Notes: generated by a model from the letters alone, not told the origin. Positions 48,401 through 60,686 are shown, numbered from the stretch's first letter. The stretch is 64,000 bases of DNA from Comamonas resistens (GCF_030064165.1 NZ_CP125947.1:310001-374000), one strand, 5' to 3'. Numbers and translations are program-made.

Positions 48401-48615
48401 GCGCCGTTCATTTCACGCTCAATGAGCTGCAGAACGGAGTCCGTCATGGTCTGGGCCGTGGCGCCAGGATAGGTCGCTGTCACCGTGATGGTAGGGGGTG
48501 CAACGGTCGGGAACTGCGACACGGGTAGCCGTGTGATGGATATGACGCCTGCGAGGATCACGAAAATCGCAATCACCCAGGCAAAAATCGGTCGGTGAAT
48601 AAAAAATTTGGACAT
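45436..48615 (-). CDS. RND efflux pump inner-membrane transporter (AcrB/MexB/TtgB-like)
   Basis: The 1059-residue proton-driven pump has the HAE1-family plan of twelve helices and two large periplasmic loops. Proton-relay residues are visible: the Asp pair in VIGIVVDDAIVVVENVER and the Lys in LSAKNAILIVEFAKD. FFIHRPIFAWVIAIFVILAG is the typical N-terminus. It exports lipophilic compounds (antibiotics, solvents, dyes), but the specificity cannot be read from sequence. It lies between adaptor and outer-membrane genes and is probably repressed by the divergent TetR-type protein. Confidence 0.96.
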   Translation of the reverse strand: MSKFFIHRPIFAWVIAIFVILAGVISITRLPVSQFPTVAPPTITVTATYPGATAQTMTDSVLQLIEREMNGATGMMYMDTSASATGQGTLTVTFEPGTNQDLAQVDVQNRLARVQSRLPQIVQSLGVRVEKSMSNFLMILAFKSETGETSRDDIADYVNRNVLPEIQRLDGVGKAQLFASGRAMRIWVDPAKLQGYNMSIAQVNSAIASQNLQISGGSLGNTPSLPGTNMNATIVVPGQLSTPEEFAEVVLRSNSDGSTVRIKDIGRVELGTESYGFESRLNGKPAVAMAVQLTATANAMATAKLVYAKMADLAPFLPAGVEWSSPYDTSKFVKISIEKVVHTLLEAIVLVFIVMLIFLQNIRYTLIPTIVVPIALLGTFAVMLVSGLSINILAMFAMVLVIGIVVDDAIVVVENVERIMAEEGLAPKEATIKAMGQIQGAVVGITVILVTVFLPLALFGGATGAIYRQFSLVMAISIFFSGFFALTLTPALCATMLKPIPKGHAHDKKTGLLGPFYNWFNRKFEAGTNRYSGALTGVVKRSVQAIIVYALVIAGAAFIFLKLPTSFLPVEDQGYVISLTQLPPGATLERTSNTMGELEKFALSQPETADIVSIIGFSFAGQGQNVGLSFTTLKDWSERKAQGSDAKSFAGRAMGAMMALRDGFIYTLVPPSIPELGNSDGFTFRLQDRSAKGHAALLAARNDLIQKANASPVLTGVRFDGVDDAPQWQIDINRDAVYAQKVSIADIATTLSAALGSTNSTDFPNKGYMQRVTIQADAARRMQPEDVLKLTVPNSDGQLVELSSLATTKWVNGPMQMSRYNGYASMSITGQAKPGYTSGDAMKEMEKLAKDLPEGFGYEWTGQSLDEMKAGSSAMLLYAFSLLAVFLCLAALYESWSIPLSVLLVVPLGVFGAVAGVMMRSMPNDIYFQVALITVIGLSAKNAILIVEFAKDLHAQGKSALEAALEAGHLRFRPILMTSLAFILGVVPLYIASGASAASQKAIGTGVFWGMVIGTPLSVFLVPVFFVAVFKFFGKKPGQDNNATSPAAISAAQGGSQHE

Positions 48616-48630
48616 ACAGTGCTGCCTGAT

Positions 48631-49947
48631 TTACTTGCCGGTCTGGGCGCTGTCTGCTTTTTCGGCTTGGGCCGCAGCTGGCTTGCCCTGTGCTTGATCT
48701 GCAGCGGCTGGAGCAGCAGCCGGCGCTGCGGCAGGGGCGTCACCCTTCCATGGCACGGGGGTCACTTTCTTGGCTCCCATGCCAACCTTGATCAGACCGT
48801 CGACCATGACCTTCTCGCCAGCCTTGAGGCCGGAAGTGACGATCCAGTTCGTGCCCTGAGACTGGCTGATCTGCACGGGGCGGGGAGCGACGGTGCCATC
48901 CTCTGCCACAACCATGACAAAGTTGCCCTTTTCATTGCGCGTCACGGCCTGTTGTGGAATCAAGGCTGCGCTATCAATCTGGGCTTGCTCCAGGCTCACG
49001 CGCACATAGGTGCCGGGCAACAGCATGCCTTCGGGGTTGGGTAGCTCTGCGCGCACGCTGACCTGACCCGTGGAGGGATCTACGCTCAGATCAGTGAACA
49101 GCAGCTTGCCGGGGAGCGGGTATTCCTTGCCATCGTCCAAACGGACGTGGACCTTGATACCGTTATTGCCTACCTTTGCTAACTTGCCGGAATTGATTGC
49201 CTCGCGCATGCGCATGATGTCGGAAGCCGACTGAGTCACGTTCACATACAGGGGGTTGATCTGCTGGATGGTAGCCAGCTGGGTGGCGTCACCTTGGCCT
49301 ACGAGAGCACCTTCAGTAACCAGTGCACGCCCAATACGGCCAGAAATGGGCGCGGTGACGCTGGCGTAACCAAGGTTGACGTTGGCATTGGTCACGGCTG
49401 CCTTGCCTGCAGCGACCTGTGCCTGGGCCGCTTTTTCATTGGCGATCGCCGTGTCGTATTCCTGCTTGCTGATGGCATTGGCCTCTACCAGAGGCTTGTA
49501 GCGGCGGGCAGTGGCGGCGGCTTGCGCCAGATTGGCTTCGGCCTGTGCCAGCGTCGCTTGCGCACTTTGCAGATTGGCTCGGTAAGGCGTGTTGTCGATC
49601 TGGAACAGCGTCTGCCCGGCCTTGACGTCCGAACCCTCCTGGAAGAGTCGCTTTTGCACAATGCCTGCAGCGCGAGCGCGCACCTGAGCGATGCGCGAAG
49701 CCTCAAGGCGGCCAGGAAGGTCGGCAACCAGTGGCACGTTCTGTAGCTCGACCGTCACCACCCCCACTTCAGGAGGCTTGCCTTGGGCTGCTGCCTGTGC
49801 TTTTTGTGGATCGTCTCTTTTGTCATTGCAGGCAGCAAGACCCAGAGCCGCAATCAAGGACAGGCCGATGACCGCTGCACGAGTGTGGCTGGGGGTAAAC
49901 AGGAGCTTGTGTTGCTGAGCCTGGTTTTTTTCATACATGTGATGCAT
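48631..49947 (-). CDS. RND efflux periplasmic adaptor lipoprotein (AcrA/MexA-like)
   Basis: The 438-residue lipoprotein (lipobox GLAAC, Cys40) is the membrane fusion protein of the pump. The lipoyl-like domain has VRARAAGIVQKRLFQEGSDV, the alpha-helical hairpin follows (ANLQSAQATLAQAEANLAQA), then the beta-barrel and membrane-proximal parts. The C-terminus is Ala/Gln/Lys-rich. The start at 49945-49947 is preferred because a GGAAGGA site precedes it; a later ATG (MYEKN) is possible. The pump gene follows after 15 bases. Confidence 0.95.
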   Translation of the reverse strand: MHHMYEKNQAQQHKLLFTPSHTRAAVIGLSLIAALGLAACNDKRDDPQKAQAAAQGKPPEVGVVTVELQNVPLVADLPGRLEASRIAQVRARAAGIVQKRLFQEGSDVKAGQTLFQIDNTPYRANLQSAQATLAQAEANLAQAAATARRYKPLVEANAISKQEYDTAIANEKAAQAQVAAGKAAVTNANVNLGYASVTAPISGRIGRALVTEGALVGQGDATQLATIQQINPLYVNVTQSASDIMRMREAINSGKLAKVGNNGIKVHVRLDDGKEYPLPGKLLFTDLSVDPSTGQVSVRAELPNPEGMLLPGTYVRVSLEQAQIDSAALIPQQAVTRNEKGNFVMVVAEDGTVAPRPVQISQSQGTNWIVTSGLKAGEKVMVDGLIKVGMGAKKVTPVPWKGDAPAAAPAAAPAAADQAQGKPAAAQAEKADSAQTGK

Positions 49948-49984
49948 GAAAGTCCTTCCGGTAGACATTTGAAAAACAACAGAA

Positions 49985-50010
49985 GAGCGCAGCCCTCCAG
50001 GGCTGCGCTC
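49985..50010 (-). promoter_or_regulatory. Perfect hairpin in the efflux operon leader
   Basis: GAGCGCAGCCCT and AGGGCTGCGCTC are perfect 12-base arms with only CC between them. On the minus strand it is followed by TTCTGTTGTTTTT. It lies between the operator and the adaptor start, so it may attenuate or stabilise the efflux mRNA. Confidence 0.55.
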
Positions 50011-50059
50011 GAAACTTGGGGAGATGTTGACTGAAAGCTCTCCCTTTCACAATGCGTCG

Positions 50060-50089
50060 AATTATACATACATGCATAAATGTATAATT
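50060..50089. promoter_or_regulatory. Palindromic operator between efflux operon and tetR-type gene
   Basis: AATTATACAT (50060-50069) and ATGTATAATT (50080-50089) are perfect arms around ACATGCATAA. It resembles the AcrR/TtgR type of operator built on TACAT repeats. TATAAT boxes occur in both arms, one for each direction (50083-50088 on plus, 50061-50066 on minus). Binding of the repressor would block both promoters. Confidence 0.78.
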
Positions 50090-50169
50090 AGAAAAATTCA
50101 CACCGGAAGCTTGTAAAGGTGGGTTTTTTTGTGGTTGTGCAGGTGCTCAAGCGGTGAAAAGGAAAAGTG

Positions 50170-50790
50170 ATGGCGCGTAGAACCAAGGCGGAGGCCGATG
50201 AAACCCGGACCAAGCTGTTGGATGCGGCGGAAGAGGTGTTCTTCGAAAAGGGCGTTTCTCGCACCTCTCTGGGGGATATCGCTTTGCGTGCGGGGGCGAC
50301 GCGTGGTGCTGTGTATTGGCACTTCAAGGACAAGGTCGACGTTTTTTCGTCCATGCTGGCGCGCATCTGCATGCCTTTTGATGAAATCTGCGACGACAAG
50401 TATGGTGAGTTGCCGCCGCTGCAGCGCATTCGGCGATCCATGCTTGCAGTTTTCGAGAGTCTGGATGGGGATGAGCGACGTCGGAAGGTCTTTGAAACGG
50501 CCTTGTTCAAGATGGAATATGTCGGCGAGCTGGAGGCGGTGCGGGAGCGCCATGTGGAAAGCGCCAGGCTGTCCCAGGAAAAATTCACCCGTGACCTGAT
50601 CCTGGCAGCGCGGGAGCAGTCCTTGCAGCTGGCCATTTCGCCGCAGGAGGCTGCGCTGGGCTTGCACTCTCTGTTTGTGGGACTCATACATGGCTGGGTT
50701 TTGAATAAGGGTAGTTTCCCGTTGGTTGATGTTGGGATGATGTCGGTCGAGGTCTATTTGTCCGGTTTGGGATTTCGCTTGAGTTCGTAA
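50170..50790 (+). CDS. TetR/AcrR family transcriptional regulator
   Basis: The 206-residue regulator has an N-terminal TetR-type helix-turn-helix (about 28-52: TSLGDIALRAGATRGAVYWHFKDK) and a helical ligand-binding domain. The end of the DNA-binding part (AVYWHFKDKVDVFSSML) is typical of the AcrR/TtgR/SmeT group that represses RND efflux operons. It diverges from the efflux operon, and the palindrome at 50060-50089 is its likely binding site. The ATG at 50170 is chosen; an adjacent GTG gives one extra residue. Confidence 0.93.
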   Translation: MARRTKAEADETRTKLLDAAEEVFFEKGVSRTSLGDIALRAGATRGAVYWHFKDKVDVFSSMLARICMPFDEICDDKYGELPPLQRIRRSMLAVFESLDGDERRRKVFETALFKMEYVGELEAVRERHVESARLSQEKFTRDLILAAREQSLQLAISPQEAALGLHSLFVGLIHGWVLNKGSFPLVDVGMMSVEVYLSGLGFRLSS

Positions 50791-50864
50791 TTCGAGGTCG
50801 AAAGCTGTGCAATAATTGCGAGGTTGAATTGTTGTTGGCCATGCATGGTGTGACTAACGGATTC

Positions 50865-50940
50865 GCGGCTGTAGCTCAGTGGATAGAGTATTGGCCTCCG
50901 AAGCCAAGGGTCGTGGGTTCGATCCCCGCCAGCCGCGCCA
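50865..50940 (+). tRNA. tRNA-Arg (anticodon CCG)
   Basis: The 76-base sequence folds into a full cloverleaf, from GCGGCTGTAGCTCAGTGGAT to AGCCGCGCCA with encoded CCA. The anticodon loop CTCCGAA gives CCG, reading CGG. It is first of a four-tRNA run upstream of the second tuf. Confidence 0.95.
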
Positions 50941-50998
50941 GTAAACGTCGATCGGCAAAACAAAAAAATCCCTGATTTCTTTTGAGCTGAAAAAACGG

Positions 50999-51007
50999 TG
51001 CTACAAT
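50999..51007 (+). promoter_or_regulatory. Extended -10 box upstream of tRNA-Tyr
   Basis: TGC-TACAAT (50999-51007) is an extended -10 element 13 bases before the tRNA-Tyr gene. A -35 is not clear. Confidence 0.4.
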
Positions 51008-51019
51008 TCGAGTCTCTTC

Positions 51020-51105
51020 GGAGGGGTGGCCGAGTGGTTAAAGGCAGCAGACTGTAAATCTGCCCGCTAACGCGTACACAGGTTCGAATCCTGTCCCCTC
51101 CACCA
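51020..51105 (+). tRNA. tRNA-Tyr (anticodon GTA)
   Basis: The 86-base class II tRNA has a long variable arm (CCCGCTAACGCG region), anticodon loop CTGTAAA with GTA, and encoded CCA. It pairs from GGAGGGG to CCCCTCC at the acceptor. Confidence 0.96.
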
Positions 51106-51159
51106 ATTTGGTGAAGAAGAGAGGTTGCTAGAAATAGTGACTGCGTGCAGTAAATCTGT

Positions 51160-51233
51160 GCGGGAGTAGTTCAATGGTAGAACCCTAGCCTTCCAAGCTA
51201 ATGACGCGGGTTCGATTCCCGTCTCCCGCTCCA
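51160..51233 (+). tRNA. tRNA-Gly (anticodon TCC)
   Basis: The 74-base tRNA runs from GCGGGAG to CTCCCGCTCCA. The loop CTTCCAA carries TCC, reading GGA and GGG codons. It lies between tRNA-Tyr and tRNA-Thr, as in E. coli glyT. Confidence 0.95.
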
Positions 51234-51277
51234 GTTTGCGAGCAAAGATTTTTGAGGTTGCATTTTGCAATTTCGAT

Positions 51278-51352
<75 letters not shown>

Positions 51353-51428
51353 TTTTCTGGTGCGCTCGCTTTGATAGGGTTGCGCCGATATCCTCTTGCA
51401 GTAATTTAGTTTTTTCGGAGTCGGAAAA

Positions 51429-52619
51429 ATGGCAAAAGAAAAATTCGAGCGCACCAAGCCCCACGTGAACGTGGGCACCATCGGTCACGTTGACCACGGC
51501 AAGACCACCCTGACTGCTGCTATCGCCACCGTACTGTCCAAGCACTTCGGCGGTGAAGCCAAGGACTACTCGCAGATCGACAACGCGCCTGAAGAAAAGG
51601 CCCGTGGTATCACCATCAACACTTCGCACGTCGAGTACGAAACCGCTGCTCGTCACTACGCTCACGTGGACTGCCCCGGTCACGCTGACTATGTGAAGAA
51701 CATGATTACCGGTGCTGCCCAGATGGACGGCGCTATCCTGGTTTGCTCCGCTGCTGACGGCCCCATGCCCCAGACTCGCGAGCACATCCTGCTGTCGCGT
51801 CAGGTGGGCGTGCCCTACATCATCGTGTTCCTGAACAAGGCCGACATGGTGGACGACGAAGAACTGCTGGAACTGGTCGAAATGGAAGTGCGCGAGCTGC
51901 TGTCCAAGTACGACTTCCCCGGTGATGACACCCCCATCATCCGCGGTTCCGCCAAGCTGGCTCTGGAAGGCGACCAATCCGACAAGGGTGAACCCGCTAT
52001 CCTGCGCCTGGCCGAAGCTCTGGACACCTACATCCCCACTCCCGAGCGTGCTGTTGACGGCGCCTTCGTGATGCCTGTGGAAGACGTGTTCTCCATCTCC
52101 GGTCGTGGTACCGTGGTGACCGGCCGTATCGAGCGCGGCATCATCAAGGTCGGCGAAGAAATCGAAATCGTCGGTATCAAGGACACCGTCAAGACCACCG
52201 TGACCGGCGTGGAAATGTTCCGCAAGCTGCTGGACCAAGGTCAGGCTGGTGACAACGTGGGTCTGCTGCTGCGCGGAACCAAGCGTGAAGACGTGGAACG
52301 CGGCCAAGTGCTGTGCAAGCCCGGCTCCATCAAGCCCCACACCCACTTCACCGCTGAGGTGTATGTGCTGTCGAAGGACGAAGGCGGTCGTCACACTCCT
52401 TTCTTCAACAACTACCGTCCTCAGTTCTACTTCCGTACCACCGACGTGACCGGCTCCATCGAGCTGCCCGAAGGCAAGGAAATGGTGATGCCTGGCGATA
52501 ACGTGTCGATCACCGTGAAGCTGATCGCTCCTATCGCTATGGAAGAAGGTCTGCGTTTCGCTATCCGCGAAGGTGGTCGTACTGTTGGTGCCGGTGTGGT
52601 TGCCAAGATCATTGCTTAA
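51429..52619 (+). CDS. tufB: Elongation factor Tu (second copy)
   Basis: The 396-residue protein appears identical to the copy at 12061-13251, with the same GTPase motifs. The DNA differs at about a dozen third positions (for example GCC versus GCT for the last Ala), so the copies are kept alike by gene conversion or selection. It sits in the tRNA(Tyr-Gly-Thr)-tufB-tRNA(Trp)-secE arrangement. The leader carries a TTTCGGAGTCGGAAAA ribosome-binding region. Confidence 0.98.
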   Translation: MAKEKFERTKPHVNVGTIGHVDHGKTTLTAAIATVLSKHFGGEAKDYSQIDNAPEEKARGITINTSHVEYETAARHYAHVDCPGHADYVKNMITGAAQMDGAILVCSAADGPMPQTREHILLSRQVGVPYIIVFLNKADMVDDEELLELVEMEVRELLSKYDFPGDDTPIIRGSAKLALEGDQSDKGEPAILRLAEALDTYIPTPERAVDGAFVMPVEDVFSISGRGTVVTGRIERGIIKVGEEIEIVGIKDTVKTTVTGVEMFRKLLDQGQAGDNVGLLLRGTKREDVERGQVLCKPGSIKPHTHFTAEVYVLSKDEGGRHTPFFNNYRPQFYFRTTDVTGSIELPEGKEMVMPGDNVSITVKLIAPIAMEEGLRFAIREGGRTVGAGVVAKIIA

Positions 52620-52631
52620 TTATTGGTTTGT

Positions 52632-52707
52632 AGGGGTATAGCTCAATTGGCAGAGCGTCGGTCTCCAAAACCGAAGGTTGTAGGTTCGATTCCTACTGCC
52701 CCTGCCA
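52632..52707 (+). tRNA. tRNA-Trp (anticodon CCA)
   Basis: The 76-base tRNA runs from AGGGGTATAGC to CTGCCCCTGCCA. The loop CTCCAAA gives CCA. It follows tufB by 12 bases, so it is probably cut from the tuf mRNA. Confidence 0.96.
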
Positions 52708-52731
52708 CCTCTTAATGGTGGAATCAACAAG

Positions 52732-52752
52732 AGCCCGCCTTTGGCGGGCTTT
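52732..52752 (+). terminator. Intrinsic terminator after tRNA-Trp
   Basis: AGCCCGCC and GGCGGGCT pair around TTT, followed by a short T-run. It should end the tRNA-tuf-tRNA transcript before secE. Confidence 0.75.
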
Positions 52753-52765
52753 AGTGTCTTGAAAT

Positions 52766-52783
52766 TGTGCAAAATTTTGCACA
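52766..52783. promoter_or_regulatory. 18-bp perfect palindrome upstream of secE
   Basis: TGTGCAAAATTTTGCACA is fully self-complementary and ends 13 bases before the secE ATG. It could be an operator for an unidentified regulator or a small mRNA hairpin that blocks the start. I do not recognise the motif. Confidence 0.55.
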
Positions 52784-52796
52784 TTTGAAATGAAAT

Positions 52797-53180
52797 ATGG
52801 CCACTACTCAGGTTGAAACAGTCAGCTCTGGCGCTGACAAAGCAAAGCTTGCCGCAGTCGCGGCTTTAGTCGTTGCTTCTATTGCTGGCTTTTATCTGCT
52901 GAGCAAGCAAGGATCCGTTGCCCAGTGGGCTGCTCTGATCGTGGGGCTGCTCGCTGCTGCTGGAGTATTCCTGATCTCTGAGCCAGGCAAGCGTTTTACT
53001 GGCTTTGCGCGAGATGCTTGGCGTGAAGTGAAGAAGGTCGTTTGGCCTACCCGCAAGGAAACACTGCAAATGACTTTGTACGTGTTCGCTTTTGTGGTGG
53101 TGATGGCCTTGTTCTTGTGGTTCACCGATAAAACTCTGGAATGGGTTTTGTACGACCTGATTTTGGGCTGGAGGAAGTAA
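52797..53180 (+). CDS. secE: Preprotein translocase subunit SecE
   Basis: The 127-residue inner-membrane protein has three membrane helices, as in E. coli, and the conserved cytoplasmic amphipathic stretch [20 protein letters not shown] that holds SecY together. It is part of the SecYEG channel. No good ribosome-binding site precedes the ATG; instead a palindrome and an overlapping eight-codon mini-frame (52790-52816, MKYGHYSG) lie there. Its stop codon overlaps the nusG start by one base (TAATG). Confidence 0.95.
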   Translation: MATTQVETVSSGADKAKLAAVAALVVASIAGFYLLSKQGSVAQWAALIVGLLAAAGVFLISEPGKRFTGFARDAWREVKKVVWPTRKETLQMTLYVFAFVVVMALFLWFTDKTLEWVLYDLILGWRK

Positions 53181-53764
53181 TGGCTGATGCTGTCGATACA
53201 GATGTGAACGATGGAGCAGCATCTGCTAATCCAGATCTGCGTTGGTATATCGTTCACGCCTACTCGGGTATGGAGAAGGCGGTCGAGCGCAATATTACCG
53301 AGCGTATTGCCCGCTCCGGTATGCAATCCAAGTTTGGACGTATCCTGGTACCTTCTGAAGAAGTGGTCGAGATGCGCAATGGTGCACGCCGTACGACCGA
53401 GCGTCGCTTGTTCCCCGGCTATGTGTTTGTCGAGATGGTCATGGAAGATGACACTTGGCACCTGGTCAAGCACACCAGCAAGGTGACGGGCTTTGTGGGT
53501 GGCGCCAAGAATCGCCCAGCGCCGATCTCTGAAGAGGAAATCCGCAAGATCGTCGATCAGATGCAGGAAGGCACCGAGAAGCCGCGTCACAAAGTCGAGT
53601 TCATGGTCGGCGAGATGGTGCGAGTCAAGGAAGGTCCTTTCGCAGATTTCAACGGCTCCGTCGAAGAAGTCAACTACGAAAAGAACCGTCTGCGTGTCTC
53701 GGTCACCATCTTTGGCCGTGCGACTCCTGTGGAATTGGAATTCTCTCAAGTTGAGAAAACTTGA
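53180..53764 (+). CDS. nusG: Transcription termination/antitermination factor NusG
   Basis: The 194-residue factor has the NGN domain ([20 protein letters not shown]), a linker, and the C-terminal KOW domain ([20 protein letters not shown]). It binds RNA polymerase, promotes Rho action and couples ribosomes through S10. Translation is coupled to secE by the one-base overlap. A strong terminator-like hairpin follows within 20 bases of its stop, setting it apart from rplK. Confidence 0.97.
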   Translation: MADAVDTDVNDGAASANPDLRWYIVHAYSGMEKAVERNITERIARSGMQSKFGRILVPSEEVVEMRNGARRTTERRLFPGYVFVEMVMEDDTWHLVKHTSKVTGFVGGAKNRPAPISEEEIRKIVDQMQEGTEKPRHKVEFMVGEMVRVKEGPFADFNGSVEEVNYEKNRLRVSVTIFGRATPVELEFSQVEKT

Positions 53765-53784
53765 GATTCGCAATAGAATCTAGG

Positions 53785-53819
53785 GCTTCGCATTTTTTGA
53801 CTCGATGCGAAGCTTTTTT
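53785..53819 (+). terminator. Terminator or attenuator between nusG and rplK
   Basis: GCTTCGCAT (53785-53793) and ATGCGAAGC (53805-53813) form a perfect 9-bp stem followed by six T. It shares CTTCGC and GATGCGAAG with the hairpin in front of rplC (13688-13713). Confidence 0.85.
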
Positions 53820-53889
53820 ATAGAGTCAGCAACCTCGGGGAGCTGCCGGCAAAGATTGCAGGTGGCGCTATACCCGTAAGGAGCTCAAC

Positions 53890-54321
53890 ATGGCGAAAAA
53901 AATCGTCGGCTTCATCAAGCTGCAAGTGCCAGCTGGTAAGGCCAATCCTTCCCCTCCCATTGGTCCTGCGCTGGGTCAGCGTGGCCTCAACATCATGGAA
54001 TTCTGCAAGGCGTTCAACGCCCAGACCCAAGGTGTCGAGCCCGGTCTGCCTCTGCCTGTGGTGATCACGGCTTTTGCTGACAAGAGCTTCACGTTCATCA
54101 TCAAGACTCCTCCCGCAACCGTTCTGATCAAGAAGGCTGTGAAGTTGGACAAGGGCTCTTCCAATCCTCTGAAGAACAAGGTTGGCAAGATCACTCGCGC
54201 TCAGCTGGAAGAGATCGCCAACACCAAGCTGAAGGACATGAATGCCGCTGACGTCGACGCCGCCGTGCGTACGCTGGCTGGTTCTGCCCGTTCGATGGGC
54301 GTGATCGTGGAGGGTGTGTAA
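53890..54321 (+). CDS. rplK: 50S ribosomal protein L11
   Basis: The 143-residue protein binds the GTPase-associated region of 23S rRNA with L10 and is needed for RelA activation. The N-terminal [20 protein letters not shown] holds the proline region contacted by thiopeptide antibiotics and is wild type. A TAAGGAGCTCAAC site precedes the ATG. The stop is immediately followed by rplA. The 125-base gap from nusG includes the terminator-like hairpin and could also hold the site for L1 autoregulation. Confidence 0.98.
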   Translation: MAKKIVGFIKLQVPAGKANPSPPIGPALGQRGLNIMEFCKAFNAQTQGVEPGLPLPVVITAFADKSFTFIIKTPPATVLIKKAVKLDKGSSNPLKNKVGKITRAQLEEIANTKLKDMNAADVDAAVRTLAGSARSMGVIVEGV

Positions 54322-55017
54322 ATGGCCAAGCTGACCAAGAAGCAAAAAGCTCTCCAGGGCAAGGTTGATTCCAACAAGCTGTACGCTTTCACCGACGCTG
54401 TGGCTCTGGTGAAGGAAGCTGCAACTGCCAAGTTTGATGAGTCCATCGACGTGGCTGTGCAACTGGGCGTGGATGCCAAGAAGTCGGACCAAGTGGTGCG
54501 TGGCGCCGTGGTTCTGCCTCACGGTACCGGCAAGACTGCTCGCGTGGCCGTGTTCGCACAAGGTGCCAAGGCTGAAGAAGCCAAGGCTGCCGGTGCAGAC
54601 GTGGTGGGTATGGACGACTTGGCTGCTCAAGTCAAGGCTGGTGACATGCCTTTCGACGTGGTGATCGCTGCTCCCGACGCTATGCGTGTGGTGGGTCAGC
54701 TGGGCCAGATCCTGGGCCCACGTGGTCTGATGCCTAACCCCAAGGTTGGCACCGTGACTCCTGACGTGGCTACGGCTGTGAAGAACGCCAAGGCTGGTCA
54801 AGTGCAGTTCCGCGTGGACAAGGCCGGTATCATCCACGGCACCATCGGCCGTCGCTCGTTCGACACCGAGAAGCTGCAAGGCAACCTGGCTGCTCTGATC
54901 GATGCCCTGAACAAGGCCAAGCCTGCTACCAGCAAGGGTCTGTACCTGCGCAAGGTTGCGGTTTCGTCGACCATGGGTGTGGGCGTTCGCGTCGACACGC
55001 AAACCATCTCGGCGTAA
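54322..55017 (+). CDS. rplA: 50S ribosomal protein L1
   Basis: The 231-residue protein forms the L1 stalk that guides deacylated tRNA out of the E site. The signature [18 protein letters not shown] is intact. In E. coli, L1 represses translation of its own rplK-rplA mRNA; the same is likely here but was not traced to a specific site. It directly follows rplK with no gap, and a 228-base leader separates it from rplJ. Confidence 0.98.
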   Translation: MAKLTKKQKALQGKVDSNKLYAFTDAVALVKEAATAKFDESIDVAVQLGVDAKKSDQVVRGAVVLPHGTGKTARVAVFAQGAKAEEAKAAGADVVGMDDLAAQVKAGDMPFDVVIAAPDAMRVVGQLGQILGPRGLMPNPKVGTVTPDVATAVKNAKAGQVQFRVDKAGIIHGTIGRRSFDTEKLQGNLAALIDALNKAKPATSKGLYLRKVAVSSTMGVGVRVDTQTISA

Positions 55018-55245
55018 TTGCTAGAAATCGTCAGGTGAGCCCAGGCTCATCTGGTGTGGTGGGTCACTCGGATGTCAATCCGGGTGGGTCATCCAAGACC
55101 GTTGGTGTGATTCGATCACTTAATCATGATGACCAACGCAGATGGCGATCCCGCTGCAGATGGAAGAATTTCCAAAACAGTTGGTCGCTGCAACAAGAGC
55201 GCGCATGCGGAGTTCGCTCCAAGTGCGCATTTGAAGGAGTAGACC
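55018..55245 (+). promoter_or_regulatory. rplJ leader region, candidate L10 binding site
   Basis: The 228-base gap before rplJ can form several stems, including TGAGCC/GGCTCA near 55035-55050 and GTTGGT/ACCAAC enclosing about 55101-55138. In E. coli the L10-L7/L12 complex represses its operon from this leader. Position and structure fit the same role; no sequence match was made. Confidence 0.45.
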
Positions 55246-55758
55246 TTGAGTCTGAATCGCAGTGAGAAAGAAGCGGTCATCAATGAAGTGACCAGCCTCG
55301 CCGCTAAAGCTCAAACGCTTGTGATCGCGGAATACCGTGGCATCACGGTCGCCGACATGACCAAACTGCGCGCTGATGCACGCAGCAAGGGCGTGAGCCT
55401 CAGCGTGTTGAAGAACACCCTGGCCCGCCGTGCTGTGGCTGGCAGCCAGTTTGACGTGGTGGCTGACCAGATGACTGGCCCGCTGGTCTATGGCTTCTCT
55501 GAAGACGCAGTGGCTGCCGCCAAGGTGGTGGCCGACTTCGCGAAGACCAACGACAAGTTGGTGATTCGCGGTGGCGCGTTTGCAGGCAAGGCCCTGGACG
55601 TCAACGGCGTTAAGCAACTGGCAAACATCCCCTCCAAGGAAGTCCTGCTCGCACAACTGTGCGGCTTGCTCATGTCGCCTATGTCGCGTACAGCCGTTGT
55701 GCTGGGCGCCCTGGCAGCAAAGAAGAGCGAAGGTTCCGCCGAGGCAGCTGCAGCTTAA
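55246..55758 (+). CDS. rplJ: 50S ribosomal protein L10
   Basis: The 170-residue protein anchors the L7/L12 dimers to the ribosome. The N-terminal domain ([20 protein letters not shown]) and the C-terminal helix that binds L12 are present. The start is an unusual TTG at 55246, well supported by a GAAGGAGTAGACC ribosome-binding site and by [12 protein letters not shown], a common L10 N-terminus. The rare start codon may help keep L10 below L12 level. rplL follows after 39 bases. Confidence 0.96.
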   Translation: MSLNRSEKEAVINEVTSLAAKAQTLVIAEYRGITVADMTKLRADARSKGVSLSVLKNTLARRAVAGSQFDVVADQMTGPLVYGFSEDAVAAAKVVADFAKTNDKLVIRGGAFAGKALDVNGVKQLANIPSKEVLLAQLCGLLMSPMSRTAVVLGALAAKKSEGSAEAAAA

Positions 55759-55797
55759 TTGCGGCAAAACAAACCAACATAGATTTAGGAAATCAAA

Positions 55798-56175
55798 ATG
55801 GCATTCGATAAAGACGCATTCCTGACCGCCCTGGACAGCATGACTGTTCTGGAACTGAACGACCTGGTCAAGGCTATTGAAGAGAAGTTTGGCGTGTCCG
55901 CCGCTGCTATGGCTGCTCCCGCTGCTGGCGGCGCTGCTGGTGGTGCTGCTGCTGCTGAAGAAAAGACCGACTTCGACGTCGTTCTGACTGAAGCTGGCGC
56001 CAACAAGGTGTCCGTGATTAAGGCTGTGCGTGAAATCACCGGCCTGGGTCTGAAGGAAGCCAAGGATCTGGTCGACGGCGCTCCCAAGACCGTGAAGGAA
56101 GCCGCTCCCAAGGCTGACGCTGAAGCCGCTGTGAAGAAGCTGGTGGAAGCCGGTGCTAAGGCTGAACTGAAGTAA
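55798..56175 (+). CDS. rplL: 50S ribosomal protein L7/L12
   Basis: The 125-residue stalk protein recruits translation factors. It has the N-terminal dimerisation helices ([20 protein letters not shown]), an Ala/Gly-rich hinge (about residues 36-55) and the C-terminal factor-binding domain (KISVIK-like block [20 protein letters not shown]). A TTTAGGAAATCAAA site precedes the ATG. Two hairpins lie between it and rpoB, as also found at the attenuator in E. coli. Confidence 0.97.
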   Translation: MAFDKDAFLTALDSMTVLELNDLVKAIEEKFGVSAAAMAAPAAGGAAGGAAAAEEKTDFDVVLTEAGANKVSVIKAVREITGLGLKEAKDLVDGAPKTVKEAAPKADAEAAVKKLVEAGAKAELK

Positions 56176-56190
56176 TTCAGTGAAATCAAG

Positions 56191-56224
56191 GGCTGGAGAC
56201 TCGTAAAAGGGTCTCCAGCCTTTG
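56191..56224 (+). terminator. Hairpin after rplL, probable attenuator
   Basis: GGCTGGAGAC (56191-56200) and GTCTCCAGCC (56211-56220) form a perfect 10-bp stem, followed by TTTGG. The short T-run suggests partial termination, which would set the ratio of ribosomal proteins to RNA polymerase. Confidence 0.65.
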
Positions 56225-56257
56225 GCGCTTGTGGAACGCGCTGAAAGAACACACCAG

Positions 56258-56287
56258 AAAGCAGGTTTCCTAGGGAGTCTGCTTTTT
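56258..56287 (+). terminator. Second hairpin in the rplL-rpoB gap
   Basis: AAAGCAG and CTGCTTT pair around a loop with CCTAGG and are followed by further T. With the previous hairpin it forms a two-step attenuator-like region. Confidence 0.5.
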
Positions 56288-56452
56288 AGTGTCTTCTGAC
56301 AATCCGACAGCAGAAGATGCCTTGGTTCGGGCGATGTGCAACGCATCGTCGTCAGCCATGGTTGGTAGTGGCCAACCGCCAAGCCCGCAGGAAGAACCTC
56401 CTGTGGGGCAGTCGTCGCAGACCCAGGACTCATGTCTTTGCCCGGAGATCTC

Positions 56453-60565
<4,113 letters not shown>

Positions 60566-60588
60566 GCCCTATTAAACAGAGAGCTGCA

Positions 60589-60650
60589 ACCGCTTTAAAA
60601 CAAAGGATTTGCGCTTGGTTCGTTGCTGAAACCAAGGCAAATCCAGCGGT
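60589..60650 (+). promoter_or_regulatory. Long stem-loop in the rpoB-rpoC gap
   Basis: GGATTTGC + CTTGGTT pair with AACCAAG + GCAAATCC (60605-60644), with a one-base bulge, and ACCGCT/AGCGGT extend the stem outside. It has no T-run, so it is more likely an RNase processing or stability element than a terminator. Confidence 0.5.
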
Positions 60651-60686
60651 GGCTGCAATGATTTTTGACGAAAAGGAAAGAGTTAC

